A DNA stretch of 18,407 nucleotides, taken from contig JAIDJJ010000054.1 in assembly GCA_029052265.1 (NCBI GenBank), positions 1 through 18,407 of the forward strand, written 5' to 3'. The notes beneath the pieces are model-generated. The model was not told where the DNA came from. It ran no database searches and saw only the letters and a list, made by a program, of their open reading frames with translations. Shown here in pieces: positions 1-9,254 of the stretch (within the stretch, counting starts at the first letter, position 1; every line of letters starts with the position of its first letter). The position numbers and the translations under genes are program-made. This DNA comes from Muribaculaceae bacterium. Its GTDB lineage: Bacteria > Bacteroidota > Bacteroidia > Bacteroidales > Muribaculaceae.

Positions 1-73
1 CTCCATCATAAATATCAAAAATCTGCTCGACAAATCCTCTCAATTCCTTCGACAAATAAATTTAAACAGTTTC

Positions 74-400
74 TTAATCCCTCTCCACATTCTCATCAAG
101 AAGACTCCGTTTCCTATATATGCGTGTTCCTTTCTGATTTTTCTTATCTGATAAGCTATCGTTCTTTTGCCTCCTTTTATGCTTGGCTGAATCTCTTTTC
201 CCTTTTCCCGCCGGCGAATCCTTTACTTCGTTTTTTAATGATGTGCCGTCAAGAAGAATCTCCACGTCTGCCGGCGTCACCATAGGCTCAGGCATGCCAC
301 ACCGGGAAAGACAGATCCCTCCCCCGGTTATAAGCAAAGCGAGAGCCGCGACTGCTACTATGCCGCGCCTCTCGGATGATGTAAGCGGATTTTTTGCCAT
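74..400 (-). CDS. small membrane-anchored protein, function unknown
   Basis: I do not recognise a function. The 108-residue product has a short basic N-terminus with an SERRG motif (residues 9-13), one hydrophobic segment at about residues 14-31, a short proline/acidic stretch with VTPADVEILLDG (41-52), and a strongly basic, lysine/arginine/serine-rich tail from about residue 60 that ends in a mixed-charge LLDENVERD. The SERRG-plus-transmembrane start resembles, from memory, the N-termini of membrane-anchored helix-hairpin-helix (ComEA-like) proteins of Bacteroidota, but no HhH domain follows, so this may be only the anchor type that is shared. It lies 51 bases downstream of tamL in the same direction and may be the last gene of the tamB-tamL transcript. 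That the frame is a gene rests on its position, a sensible start and its membrane segment; nothing shows its role. Confidence 0.6.
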   Translation of the reverse strand: MAKNPLTSSERRGIVAVAALALLITGGGICLSRCGMPEPMVTPADVEILLDGTSLKNEVKDSPAGKGKRDSAKHKRRQKNDSLSDKKNQKGTRIYRKRSLLDENVERD

Positions 401-451
401 TATCCCATATTTGGATTTTCACATACCGTGACTTCGTCCGGCAAGTGCTGT

Positions 452-2767
452 TTAGAACGGATAGCCAATCGCCAGATGAAAGGAGAATGCCTTTTTAAAC
501 GGGATATTGAAATAAGCACCTCGTTCATACGGCACATGCAATCCGTAACCTAAATCCCCACGAAGCACCATCATGCCGATATCAACCCGCAATCCCACTC
601 CGGTGCCCAGGGCTATATCCCGGAGGAACGTCTTCCCTCTCAATTGTCCTCCCGGACGCAGCGGATCATTTTTTAAAAGCCATATATTGCCGGCATCCAC
701 AAAGACTGCCCCATGAAGGACACTCACTATCGGGAACCTATATTCCGAATTCAATTCGATTTTAAAAGTACCGGTCTGATCAAAATAGCCGTCTCTCAAC
801 GATGATGGCGCCCGGTATGAACCCGGTCCGATCGATCTTACCGTAAACGCACGTATCGAGTTGGCACCTCCGATATAGAATTGTTCGGAATATGGCACCT
901 CCCTTGAATTGCCATATGCATGCTCCGCCCCGATAAGCACCCTTGAAACCAGCCATTGGTCAGCTCCTTTGATAAGCCGACGGCTATAGACAAGCTGAGC
1001 CTGACCTTTTACAAATTGTGAGAACGGAGTCCCGAACAACTTCTTCTCCCCTTTTACCCCGCAGGCTCTCCATATGACATCAAACAGATTGCCGGCTTCT
1101 GTCACTGTAAAAGTGAAGTTGATTCCGTTGATCCTCTCCCTCTCCAAAAATTTATCGAGAGTATAGGTGTACGACATCTGCGGAATGAACTGACTCTGAA
1201 AACTTAATGCCACAGCCGGATTCTGAGCCATGATCGAATCAAACTCATAGGTGGTGGAGATAAGCTTGTTATAGGTCAGCTTAAATGGAGTAAACTGATT
1301 CACAGAGTGTCGGGCGGCACGCCATTCATATGTGATACCGCTATTAAATTCTGCAAGTTTAAAGAAGTGGGGACGGTTGAGTATGCTGGCTCCAAGATTG
1401 ATGGTGGTCCAGTTAAGATCCCGGTTTGTCCGTTTTATAAAACTTGGCGCGAGCATGCGGGGAAAAGCCAATGAGGCGTTCAGCCCAAATTCATAGCTGT
1501 TGAATACACTTCCCCTGTTTCTTCCTGTCTGCCATTCATATGCTGCAGTAAACTGCAGACCCAGACGTTCTCCCCCGCCGAACAGATTGTTGTGCGACAG
1601 TCCCAGCACGAGACCCGGTCCGAGATAGCTGTTTGATTTGGATGTGGCATTCACCTCTATCGACGCCTCTATCGGCTGATCAAACTGACAGACTGTATAT
1701 ACGTCAAGCAGGGCGTTGCCGGGGGTGGTATCCACCGGTACCGGCTGAATCTGGATATTCCCGAAAATTCCGATTCTTGACAGTCTTGTCTGGGTTCGGT
1801 CCATATCCCTCACCGAAAACAGCTTTCCCTTGCGGAAAGTGATACACGACGGTATCAGATTTTTCCTAAGTCTGGCGGGACGCATGACAATCACATCTCC
1901 CTTTCTCGTATGCATCGTGTCCGGCTCTCCCGGATACGTCTGGCTGTTACGCAGTACGGTGGTATATATGTTGCCGGTCCGGTATGGCAGGCGTGCCATC
2001 CGCGGCATATTCCCGGCGAGCGACAGTTTCAGAGCGATACTCCCGGGGGTGATCAATGAATCTGCAAGAAATTCAATATATTCGGGACGAAAGAAATAAT
2101 ACCCCCTGTTGCGCATGGCATTCGCGATCCTTATACGTTCCGCAGCCAGTGAATCCACACAGAAGATTTCCCCTTTCTGCATATACGGGCTTTTCCTTGC
2201 CACGGAATCTATGAAATTACACAGAGGTTCCGGCGTTGAAAGATAGACTATCGAATCTATGCGGTATGGATCATTGAGATTTATCCTGTAATCCACACTT
2301 GCCTTCTTTTTATTGCTTTTGCTATAGTCGATATCATATGATGCCGATGAGCCGAAATATCCGTTGTTGTCAAGAATCTGCTCCATGAGTTTCACTCGCA
2401 TTTCCGGTCTTACCTCACTTATCAGCACAGGCTGTTTTACAAGCTTGTTGTAAAGCCAACCCCTTACTCCTCCGGCACTGTCATTCCAGTTATTATAAAC
2501 CCACAGACCCAACGGTATCTTTATGAAAGGGGCTATGATATAGTCGTTGGGGTCACAATTTGCCGCCTCTTTAAGATTCGACATAAGATCCGAAGGCAGT
2601 TTCTCCTTGCTTGCGGAGTCTATAGGCGTCACATCAAACCCGCCCACACCTGTATACCGGATTTCTCCGGGGCCAAGACGCCGGGTGGTGGAACATGACA
2701 CCGCCACAATACCCGTGAGAACCGCCAGACAAAGCGGCAACAGGAAGCCTATTCTTTTATTTCTCAT
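452..2767 (-). CDS. tamL: TamL: lipoprotein-type Omp85 outer-membrane assembly protein (TamA/BamA superfamily)
   Basis: This is an Omp85-superfamily beta-barrel protein that should sit in the outer membrane and, with TamB, help insert proteins or move lipids to the outer membrane. The 771-residue product begins with a lipoprotein signal: basic MRNKR, a hydrophobic core, and a lipobox-like AVSC giving Cys25 as the lipidated residue, as in the Bacteroidota TamL variant of TamA. POTRA-like sequence follows (for example the RVKLMEQILDNNGYFG region near residue 125). The C-terminal half is barrel-like, with the superfamily loop motif GGANSIRAF at residues 633-641 (IRAF in place of the usual VRGY/F) and a terminal phenylalanine in AIGYPF, typical of an outer-membrane barrel signal. 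Its start lies 11 bases inside the end of tamB, which implies translational coupling. The family call is firm; the exact substrate is not known. Confidence 0.9.
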   Translation of the reverse strand: MRNKRIGFLLPLCLAVLTGIVAVSCSTTRRLGPGEIRYTGVGGFDVTPIDSASKEKLPSDLMSNLKEAANCDPNDYIIAPFIKIPLGLWVYNNWNDSAGGVRGWLYNKLVKQPVLISEVRPEMRVKLMEQILDNNGYFGSSASYDIDYSKSNKKKASVDYRINLNDPYRIDSIVYLSTPEPLCNFIDSVARKSPYMQKGEIFCVDSLAAERIRIANAMRNRGYYFFRPEYIEFLADSLITPGSIALKLSLAGNMPRMARLPYRTGNIYTTVLRNSQTYPGEPDTMHTRKGDVIVMRPARLRKNLIPSCITFRKGKLFSVRDMDRTQTRLSRIGIFGNIQIQPVPVDTTPGNALLDVYTVCQFDQPIEASIEVNATSKSNSYLGPGLVLGLSHNNLFGGGERLGLQFTAAYEWQTGRNRGSVFNSYEFGLNASLAFPRMLAPSFIKRTNRDLNWTTINLGASILNRPHFFKLAEFNSGITYEWRAARHSVNQFTPFKLTYNKLISTTYEFDSIMAQNPAVALSFQSQFIPQMSYTYTLDKFLERERINGINFTFTVTEAGNLFDVIWRACGVKGEKKLFGTPFSQFVKGQAQLVYSRRLIKGADQWLVSRVLIGAEHAYGNSREVPYSEQFYIGGANSIRAFTVRSIGPGSYRAPSSLRDGYFDQTGTFKIELNSEYRFPIVSVLHGAVFVDAGNIWLLKNDPLRPGGQLRGKTFLRDIALGTGVGLRVDIGMMVLRGDLGYGLHVPYERGAYFNIPFKKAFSFHLAIGYPF

Positions 2768-5700
2768 AATCTTCTTCAGGTTTTGTCGCTATTGAATCTT
2801 TTTTTATAATATCCCCATATTTACTTCCGGAATCCTGCTGAAGTTGCATGACTCGATCCCTTTTTTCTTCCGGAACACTGTCTTTCGTGACAACCGGTTC
2901 TTCCGGTTTTATTGCGATGGAGTCGGTGGATGATTCCGATTCTTTTTCCGAAGGGGGTGTATCCGGCAGCGGCATCCCTCGCCACGTCTTAAGATTGAAT
3001 AGGTTGCGCAGATTTGCGAGACGACGCTTCATCACAAAACCGACACCGGTCTCCGTAATCTCTCCTTCAAGAATGCTTTCATACCCCGTATGACGGAACA
3101 ACCTCACATACATCGTCGTGCTGCTCGTCTGTTTGAGGATGTACTCGAAGGATATGTCGCTTATCAGATTCTCTGAGAAATTCTCATCGGCAGACGCATC
3201 TGTACTATAATTTCCACCCACAGAAATCTTGAAACGGTTGTCGAACAACGATTTCGACATGGAATAGCTGTAACTCATCGCACTTCCTGTCTCTCCGTTG
3301 ACCGTTTTGTTGTATTGGTCAACTCCGAAACTGAGATCCACGCCCTTCACATTGTTGGCGAGCCAACTGTTGAGCTGCGACGTCAGAAGTCCGTAAAGCT
3401 GCCCCTGCAACAAGTCGCTGCTGGCGGTTTTTACACCTTCCCCACTGTATTGCCCTGTGACAAGAAGATTTATAGCAGCCATGCTCCGCTGGTCGGCACT
3501 CATGGAAAGCAACTGGTTCTGTATCGACATATCATCGTCTGTAGAAAGGTCAAACACCACTTTCGGAGATGACAACGTATTGCCTACAGATAACTTCACA
3601 AGGAAATTAACTATGCGCGAGTTGCCATCCTGCAGAAGGTTTGCCTTCACATCATCTGTAGCAGATATGTTGAGGGCAGGGTTCATAAGATCGCCGCTCC
3701 ACTGCACATTACTGTTGGGATCAAATACAAACTTCTTCTCTCCTACCATAGGAACGCTGTATCTCACATATCCGTTACCCAATGTCAGCTGCCCGTTGAG
3801 GCGCATGTCTCCCATATAGTTCTGGAAATAATTGAGAGTCCCGGAAGGAGACAGTTCCACTTTGCCGCTACCGGTGGTGGCAGACCCCGGAATCTCCACC
3901 TGCACCCGGGTGCCGGGATCGACCGTAAGTCCCGCCACTATCCTCATCGACATTACAGGAGCGATGGAGTCAGCGACTGCAACCGAACTTGTGTCATTAA
4001 AGTTGACAAACTTCACTACCCCGCTTGCATCCTGCTGTGTCAGCTGCGCGGTGGTCGGGGAAACTGAATATGTCACATCACTATTCGAGAGAACTTTTAC
4101 ATCCGCGTTCAGGTTCAGACGGTCAAGCGAACCTGTAGCTGAAGCATTCATGTCCATAAACAGTTTCCCGTAAATGTCGCTGCGCGCTTTCTTGTCGTTG
4201 TTCATCAGCTGGAAGTTGCGGGCATTCATATTCAAATTAAATGCGACAGACGACAGTTTACGAGCATCCACACTTCCGTCAAGCACCAGCGGATTCTTGT
4301 TCGCTCCCCAGATATCAAACTGATCTATCTTCACTACATTGTCGGCGACTACCAGCGAATCGTCGCTGAATGTGACTGATGATCCTATCATCGGCACAAA
4401 CACACCTACCGAATCACATGCTATGCTTCCGTTGAGCACAGGAGAGGCAAATGACCCCGACATGTCAAGCTCTCCGTTAAGATATCCGGAAAGGCGCGCC
4501 ACATCGTTTCCAAGGAACGGGTTTGCCACATACAGGGGGAAATGGGTAAGTTCAAGACCCATCTTTTTCGGAACCAACGCGCCAAGCGAGTCGGGCACAA
4601 GCATCATTTTGCCTACCATCGCTTCCTGTTTGTCTATGCTGAGAGTCAAGAGAGCCCCGGTCGACCCGTCGTTATTTCTTCCCGCCTTGACACCGAGATC
4701 AAAATCGCCCACACGAAGCTTATCGTAGGTGAAATCCGATATCCCGAGAGACCCGCCCCCATAGAGCCAGTCGTTGATATACCCCACATTCAGGTCTGCA
4801 TTGACCGAAGCGGTCACCGGAGGTGCGAATACTGACAGACGCAAGAAATCCTGTATCTTTATATTGTTCAAGACAAGATGAACCTCATCATTGCCGGCTT
4901 TGCCAAGCTGAGTCTGCATAAGGATACTGCTCTCCTTGCTGCTGGCGGAAAGATTGGCATTGACATGATGATTGAGCAGATTGAAATCAATATGGTTGTC
5001 GCTGTTAAACTGCCACGGGAGATAGGCGATCATAGCCTTCAACGGGGTGAAATGGACAGATACGACAGAATCTGTCACCGCCCCTGTCATACCCAGACGG
5101 TAGCCGGTGTCTCCTTTCTGATTCTTTTGTGTGACAGACAGCAAAATACGGTTGGAGCCAAGATATCCGTTAAGATTTACATCGGCGAAATCTGCCAGCG
5201 GATTGTTGCTGCGGTTGCCCATGTGTGCATAATAGTCAAGCAATTTATTGCGCTGACGTAGTCTGAGCGACAGCGTGTCTGCCCGCATGTCGCCGTTTGA
5301 TGCCTCCAGCACATTCACAGCACCGCGTATAAGGGAGTCGTTAGCAATATATAAGCTGACCGTATCCAGACTCATGTCAACGGTACGAAGATATTGACCG
5401 AGCACTCCTTTCCCTGATGCGTTGACATCAAGCCTGAACATCGGCAATGCCTGCTGCAACCCTTCTACATCAAGATTGCGGCGCGCGATCTGGCACGACA
5501 CGGAGTCTGACGTCTCGGTAAAGGTCTTTATCAGCTCCTGCAGACCTCCGGCGCTAACGAAATCCATGCTTGCACGGTCGGCATCCACACTCGCTGTCAC
5601 CTTGTCTCCGGTAGCCCTGAACGAACCTGCAAGCCCTCCCGGCAACGTGAACCGGTCCTCTCCCAGGCTCCATTGCACATTATTCATACTGAGATTGGCA

Positions 5701-7871
5701 TCATATAGCCATTTATCCGGACTTGCCGAGCCTTGAAGCGTGATTTCCCCTTTTCCGGAGTTGACATCCTCACTCAATCCCAATGTCTGGAGATCCACCT
5801 CCTTAAGATTGCCTTTAAGATCAAATGTGTAAAGATCCGGAGCCAGGGTGCCGTTGCCGGAAATATTGAACCGTATACCCGGATTGTCTGAGGTGGCTAC
5901 AAGTTGATAAACGCCGTCATGCAATGTCACGTCTGCCGTGATATCATGTAACGTTTTTTTCTGATAAACCAAGCTCCGGATATCCATCTTTACGGTAGTT
6001 TCAGCAGAAGGGACAGTAGGATTGAATCCGGATCCGTCTGCCTGAATGAAACCGGTGACTTTTCCGATTCCGAGATCCGGCATAAAATGCGCCACATTCA
6101 TGTCGCGGACACGCAACTCCGCACCATATCTTTCCGATGACATGCTGACTTTCCCTTGTGCCGCAAGGTCGCCTGCCGATGTAAGAAGGCTGAAGCGGGT
6201 TCCATAAGTCTGATTCTCGGCGGTTGCATCCCCTTTAAGTTTGAGGGAAGGAATCTTGAATCCAACATTTCCGAGGATATTGTCTATCACTCCCGGTGAC
6301 GAGACAGACCCCTCAAATTTAATATTGGCTTTAAGCTTACGGTAATCAAGGGCATTCCGTGCATTTCCTGTAGCATTCAATGACATGATTCCGGGCACAG
6401 CAATATCAAATTTGCCGACTTTCGCATCAGAGAGAGTGCCGTCGGCGTCCAAAATCAAATTCAGTGGGCTTCTGGCGGGTAATTTAGATGTATAGATTTT
6501 AAGATCGGGCATGAAAGAATCTATATCGGGCATGCCAAGACTTCCCTTCACGTCGGCAGAGAGAGGGGCTGAAGGTTGCAATTCCATGAGAGCGAAAGGG
6601 AGGGCTGCGGTGACAGCAATATTGGAATAAGGTGTCTTGACCACAAGATCCTTAAGAGCCAAGCCGGTGGAATCTACAGATACCGTACCCGATCCGCTCA
6701 TGACCTGCAGTCCGCTACGCTCTTTTGCCTCAATTCTTGTAAGGGGAAGCTCTATCGTTGACGCAGCATTATAAAAGTTGCATAAAGATAACCCCACATC
6801 CTTCACCTCTATATACGAAGGGTCGAATCCTGGAAGAGGTTTCGCATCTTTGACTGCATAAATGGCAGCAAATCGGCTAAGGTCCAATGAGTCACATTTT
6901 ATTACCATCGGTGCAGAGGGGGTGGTCTGTGTGGTATCGGCGGCGGGTGCGGGATGAGCCGCCACATACTCCGGAGTTGGCGTAAAATATGTCACATCGC
7001 CGTCTGTCGTCCCCAGATATGATGCCGACACGCTGTTTTTTCCCAGGTCCACGATTCCATTCCTCAAGACAAGACTGCCGGCATTAAACACCAATGTGTC
7101 GATGGTAGGGAACATGGACATCCTGAATGAAAAATTATCAAGATTGAGTTCATTCGCCTTGATATAGAAAGGGGTGGATGTGGAATCTGTCGGAGAGGGC
7201 TTCTGCTTCCACACATTCATATACAGTGACAGGGTGCCGTCTTTAAGATTAGCTTTATTGAGAAGGATCTCGCTTGTGGCTATATTGGCAGAGCTACGGT
7301 CGTCAACCTCAAGCATACCCGCCCTTACTTTAAGTATCATCGATGAGTCAGGTGATACCATTCTGTAATAACCGTCAAAAAGGCTGAGACGGTTGATATC
7401 CACATCAAGCTTCAGAAGCGGCATAAGCCTGACATCTGCCAAAACCTCTTTGGCATATACCATAGTATCGCCTGTCGCCTCTATGACCGTTACCCCTTCA
7501 AGAGATACATCCACAGGCCATTTGAGACGGAATTTGTCGATCCCGATTTTCATCCCTGTCGATTTGTACACTACATTGCAGGCTATATTTTTTACAAATG
7601 TCTGAACCGGCGGGATATAAAGCAATACAGGAATCAGAATTATAAATCCTATGAGCCATACGAGCGTCTTCAAAGCCACACGCAGCCATTTAGGGCGAAT
7701 GAGCCGATGGCGTCGCACCCCGGAAGTATTGTCTTTTTCCTCATCCTCTTTACCCGATTCAACGGCTTCATCCGGTTTATTGTCCCCGACGCTGTTTGTT
7801 GAGGACTCATCCGGATGTACTCCGTTTTGAGGATTCTGCTCTATGGTGGAATCTTTATCTTTTTCTGACAT
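2757..7871 (-). CDS. tamB: TamB: translocation and assembly module protein (DUF490 family)
   Basis: TamB-like proteins are anchored in the inner membrane and span the periplasm as a long beta-rich groove, partnering an Omp85 protein; AsmA/TamB relatives are thought to carry phospholipid between membranes. The 1704-residue product has an unusually long acidic cytoplasmic N-terminus (about 60 residues, rich in D, E and S), one transmembrane helix at about 63-87, then more than 1500 residues of repetitive beta-strand sequence. The conserved TamB C-terminal domain is recognisable in the part containing GNGYVRYSVPMVGEKKF and the LVTGQYSG region. A charged tail of about 69 residues (1636-1704) follows, with two related copies, DSIAIKPEEP (1650) and DSIATKPEED (1692). 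It overlaps tamL by 11 bases and follows the VanZ-like gene by 63 bases. It is considerably longer than E. coli TamB (about 1260 residues), which is usual for Bacteroidota. Confidence 0.92.
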   Translation of the reverse strand: MSEKDKDSTIEQNPQNGVHPDESSTNSVGDNKPDEAVESGKEDEEKDNTSGVRRHRLIRPKWLRVALKTLVWLIGFIILIPVLLYIPPVQTFVKNIACNVVYKSTGMKIGIDKFRLKWPVDVSLEGVTVIEATGDTMVYAKEVLADVRLMPLLKLDVDINRLSLFDGYYRMVSPDSSMILKVRAGMLEVDDRSSANIATSEILLNKANLKDGTLSLYMNVWKQKPSPTDSTSTPFYIKANELNLDNFSFRMSMFPTIDTLVFNAGSLVLRNGIVDLGKNSVSASYLGTTDGDVTYFTPTPEYVAAHPAPAADTTQTTPSAPMVIKCDSLDLSRFAAIYAVKDAKPLPGFDPSYIEVKDVGLSLCNFYNAASTIELPLTRIEAKERSGLQVMSGSGTVSVDSTGLALKDLVVKTPYSNIAVTAALPFALMELQPSAPLSADVKGSLGMPDIDSFMPDLKIYTSKLPARSPLNLILDADGTLSDAKVGKFDIAVPGIMSLNATGNARNALDYRKLKANIKFEGSVSSPGVIDNILGNVGFKIPSLKLKGDATAENQTYGTRFSLLTSAGDLAAQGKVSMSSERYGAELRVRDMNVAHFMPDLGIGKVTGFIQADGSGFNPTVPSAETTVKMDIRSLVYQKKTLHDITADVTLHDGVYQLVATSDNPGIRFNISGNGTLAPDLYTFDLKGNLKEVDLQTLGLSEDVNSGKGEITLQGSASPDKWLYDANLSMNNVQWSLGEDRFTLPGGLAGSFRATGDKVTASVDADRASMDFVSAGGLQELIKTFTETSDSVSCQIARRNLDVEGLQQALPMFRLDVNASGKGVLGQYLRTVDMSLDTVSLYIANDSLIRGAVNVLEASNGDMRADTLSLRLRQRNKLLDYYAHMGNRSNNPLADFADVNLNGYLGSNRILLSVTQKNQKGDTGYRLGMTGAVTDSVVSVHFTPLKAMIAYLPWQFNSDNHIDFNLLNHHVNANLSASSKESSILMQTQLGKAGNDEVHLVLNNIKIQDFLRLSVFAPPVTASVNADLNVGYINDWLYGGGSLGISDFTYDKLRVGDFDLGVKAGRNNDGSTGALLTLSIDKQEAMVGKMMLVPDSLGALVPKKMGLELTHFPLYVANPFLGNDVARLSGYLNGELDMSGSFASPVLNGSIACDSVGVFVPMIGSSVTFSDDSLVVADNVVKIDQFDIWGANKNPLVLDGSVDARKLSSVAFNLNMNARNFQLMNNDKKARSDIYGKLFMDMNASATGSLDRLNLNADVKVLSNSDVTYSVSPTTAQLTQQDASGVVKFVNFNDTSSVAVADSIAPVMSMRIVAGLTVDPGTRVQVEIPGSATTGSGKVELSPSGTLNYFQNYMGDMRLNGQLTLGNGYVRYSVPMVGEKKFVFDPNSNVQWSGDLMNPALNISATDDVKANLLQDGNSRIVNFLVKLSVGNTLSSPKVVFDLSTDDDMSIQNQLLSMSADQRSMAAINLLVTGQYSGEGVKTASSDLLQGQLYGLLTSQLNSWLANNVKGVDLSFGVDQYNKTVNGETGSAMSYSYSMSKSLFDNRFKISVGGNYSTDASADENFSENLISDISFEYILKQTSSTTMYVRLFRHTGYESILEGEITETGVGFVMKRRLANLRNLFNLKTWRGMPLPDTPPSEKESESSTDSIAIKPEEPVVTKDSVPEEKRDRVMQLQQDSGSKYGDIIKKDSIATKPEEDYEK

Positions 7872-7934
7872 CGTGGAATCTATTTGAATTTCGTGGAATT
7901 ATTCTGCAGCTAACCTGCATCGGTTGTCATGTAG

Positions 7935-8339
7935 TCAACGGCTCCAATGGCTCTGTAAAATTTTCCAACCCCAGGCACACAAGAATGCCCCCGCTGTATC
8001 CGCAGCCATGTCTGCCACTTCAAACCCCCTGCCCATATCCATTAAAAGCTGAAGCACCTCTATCAAAATGCCGGACAAGGATGAAACCAATGCAGCAATT
8101 ACAATGACCCTGTCTGACTGTTTTCTCCATTCCCGGGTTCTCTGCCTGTCAAGAAGGATGACGAATGTAAGAAATCCGAACATCACGCCATGTACCAGCT
8201 TGTCTGCCCCAGGAAATAATTTCGGGGCATCATCCCCCAGGGGATCCGGCATAAGGGTCAGCCAAAGGATAAGCATTCCTGTCAAAATCGTAAAAAGCCA
8301 TTTTGGAAAGCGTGAAAGCTCTTTTCTTATTTTATCCAT
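7935..8339 (-). CDS. VanZ-like family membrane protein
   Basis: A 134-residue integral membrane protein with four predicted helices at about residues 13-30, 50-64, 76-93 and 108-127. The pattern of the VanZ-like family is visible: DKLVHGVMFGFL at the start of helix 2, an ILIEVLQ segment with Glu94 in helix 3, then Arg104 and DMAADTAGAFL in helix 4. VanZ itself gives low-level teicoplanin resistance, but most chromosomal members of this family have no proven role, so resistance should not be inferred here. It is transcribed towards tamB with a 63-base gap and could be the first gene of the tamB-tamL transcript. The start at 8339 gives a short basic N-terminus (MDKIRKELSR) that suits an N-in topology. 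Confidence 0.85.
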   Translation of the reverse strand: MDKIRKELSRFPKWLFTILTGMLILWLTLMPDPLGDDAPKLFPGADKLVHGVMFGFLTFVILLDRQRTREWRKQSDRVIVIAALVSSLSGILIEVLQLLMDMGRGFEVADMAADTAGAFLCAWGWKILQSHWSR

Positions 8340-8428
8340 TTTAACTATTTTTAAGCTTCTGACTTTAATTTATCCGTTGTCTGTTCTATTAACAGAAGGG
8401 TAAGTCTAAAAGTTTTTAACACCTATCA

Positions 8429-8436
8429 CAAATTTA
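8429..8436 (-). promoter_or_regulatory. candidate -7 element (TAAATTTG) upstream of the VanZ-like gene
   Basis: On the minus strand the sequence TAAATTTG matches the Bacteroidota -7 consensus TAnnTTTG exactly. It lies about 90 bases before the VanZ-like start codon, inside the 165-base gap after nudC. I see no convincing TTG-type -33 element at the expected 19-21 base spacing, and the region is AT-rich, so a chance match is possible. If real, it would separate the VanZ-tamB-tamL group from the rimP-nudC operon. Confidence 0.35.
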
Positions 8437-8504
8437 TCCGATATTGAATATCTGATCCGTTTCTTCCCGTAGATAAGCCGGGCTTATGTATCGTGAACAG
8501 CAAA

Positions 8505-9254
8505 TTAAATCTCACGGCGCAGCCACGCATCGATCATTACCCTTGTCAGCGAGGGCATCGTAGGGATAACGGGCACCGAATCTCTGCTGAAGAATGCCCC
8601 GGCTGTCAGTTCTCCGTCGGAAAAACGGATTTCACCCCCTTTATATCTGGCTGTGAATCCTATCATGAGCTGGTGAGGGAAAGGCCAGGACTGGCTTCCA
8701 TAATAACGTATGTCTTCTATTTCAAGCGATGTCTCTTCCTTTACTTCCCTCGCCACACATTCTTCCAAAGTCTCTCCCGTCTCCACAAAACCGGCAACCA
8801 GCGCCATTACATTCCGGCGCAGGGTAGACGCATGTACAAGCAATGCCTCATCTCCCTTCTTGACCAGCACCACAACGGCAGGATTCAGCCTCGGGAAATA
8901 TTCTCGTCCACATTCCGGACACCGCTTGCTTATATCCGATGCCCGCACAAGCGACACACCGTCTTTGCCGCAATATCTTTCTGAAGAACTCCAGTTAAGC
9001 AGCTCTATCCCTTTTGAGGCTGCACGGTAATGCTCTTCCGGCATCATCCCCCAGGATTCCCGCAGCCCCCTCCGCTCCAGCCGTACATCCGCCACCGGAA
9101 TCCCGGCATCAAGCGATGCGGCAAGATATGCGCCGAATTGAAATGTCTCCGAACCGTCAGACACCTCCGCCTCTGACTCTGATGGCAGACGATACCCTTC
9201 GCTTGTCTTTACAAGCATCAGTTCACTTTGCGATGCCAATATCAATGACTTCAT
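8505..9254 (-). CDS. nudC: NudC-type NAD(H) pyrophosphatase (Nudix hydrolase)
   Basis: NudC enzymes cleave NAD(H) to NMN(H) and AMP and can remove NAD caps from RNA. With the start at 9254 the product is 249 residues: an N-terminal NudC-like domain, a zinc-ribbon region (residues 94-115), the FPRLNP link, a Nudix box from Gly155 to Leu177 with core REVKEE at 169-174, and the NAD-specific motif SQSWPFP at 187-193 (usual form SQPWPFP). Two deviations stand out: the first zinc pair is CGKD, with Asp98 where Cys is expected, while the second (Cys112, Cys115) is intact; and the Nudix-box glycine after EE is Ser176. I chose 9254 rather than 9311 because ATG at 9254 overlaps the folK stop as ATGA and the upstream 19 residues are polar and unlike the family. 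Last gene of the rimP operon. Confidence 0.88.
   Translation of the reverse strand: MKSLILASQSELMLVKTSEGYRLPSESEAEVSDGSETFQFGAYLAASLDAGIPVADVRLERRGLRESWGMMPEEHYRAASKGIELLNWSSSERYCGKDGVSLVRASDISKRCPECGREYFPRLNPAVVVLVKKGDEALLVHASTLRRNVMALVAGFVETGETLEECVAREVKEETSLEIEDIRYYGSQSWPFPHQLMIGFTARYKGGEIRFSDGELTAGAFFSRDSVPVIPTMPSLTRVMIDAWLRREI

Noticed and set aside
1..55. Open minus-strand frame at the left edge reading SKELRGFVEQIFDIYDG, with a possible TTG start at 53-55 or ATG at 4-9
   Set aside because: Only about 18 codons are visible and the start is ambiguous; it may be the beginning of the next gene but cannot be supported from this window.
7872..7934. Direct repeat ATTCCACGA twice, 20 bases apart, just before the tamB start
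   Set aside because: Nine-base copies in a short spacer with no promoter or stem context; probably chance.
8473..8487. Palindrome ATAAGCC-G-GGCTTAT just after nudC, possible terminator
   Set aside because: The stem is only six pairs with a three-base loop and no T-tract follows on the minus strand; too weak to call.
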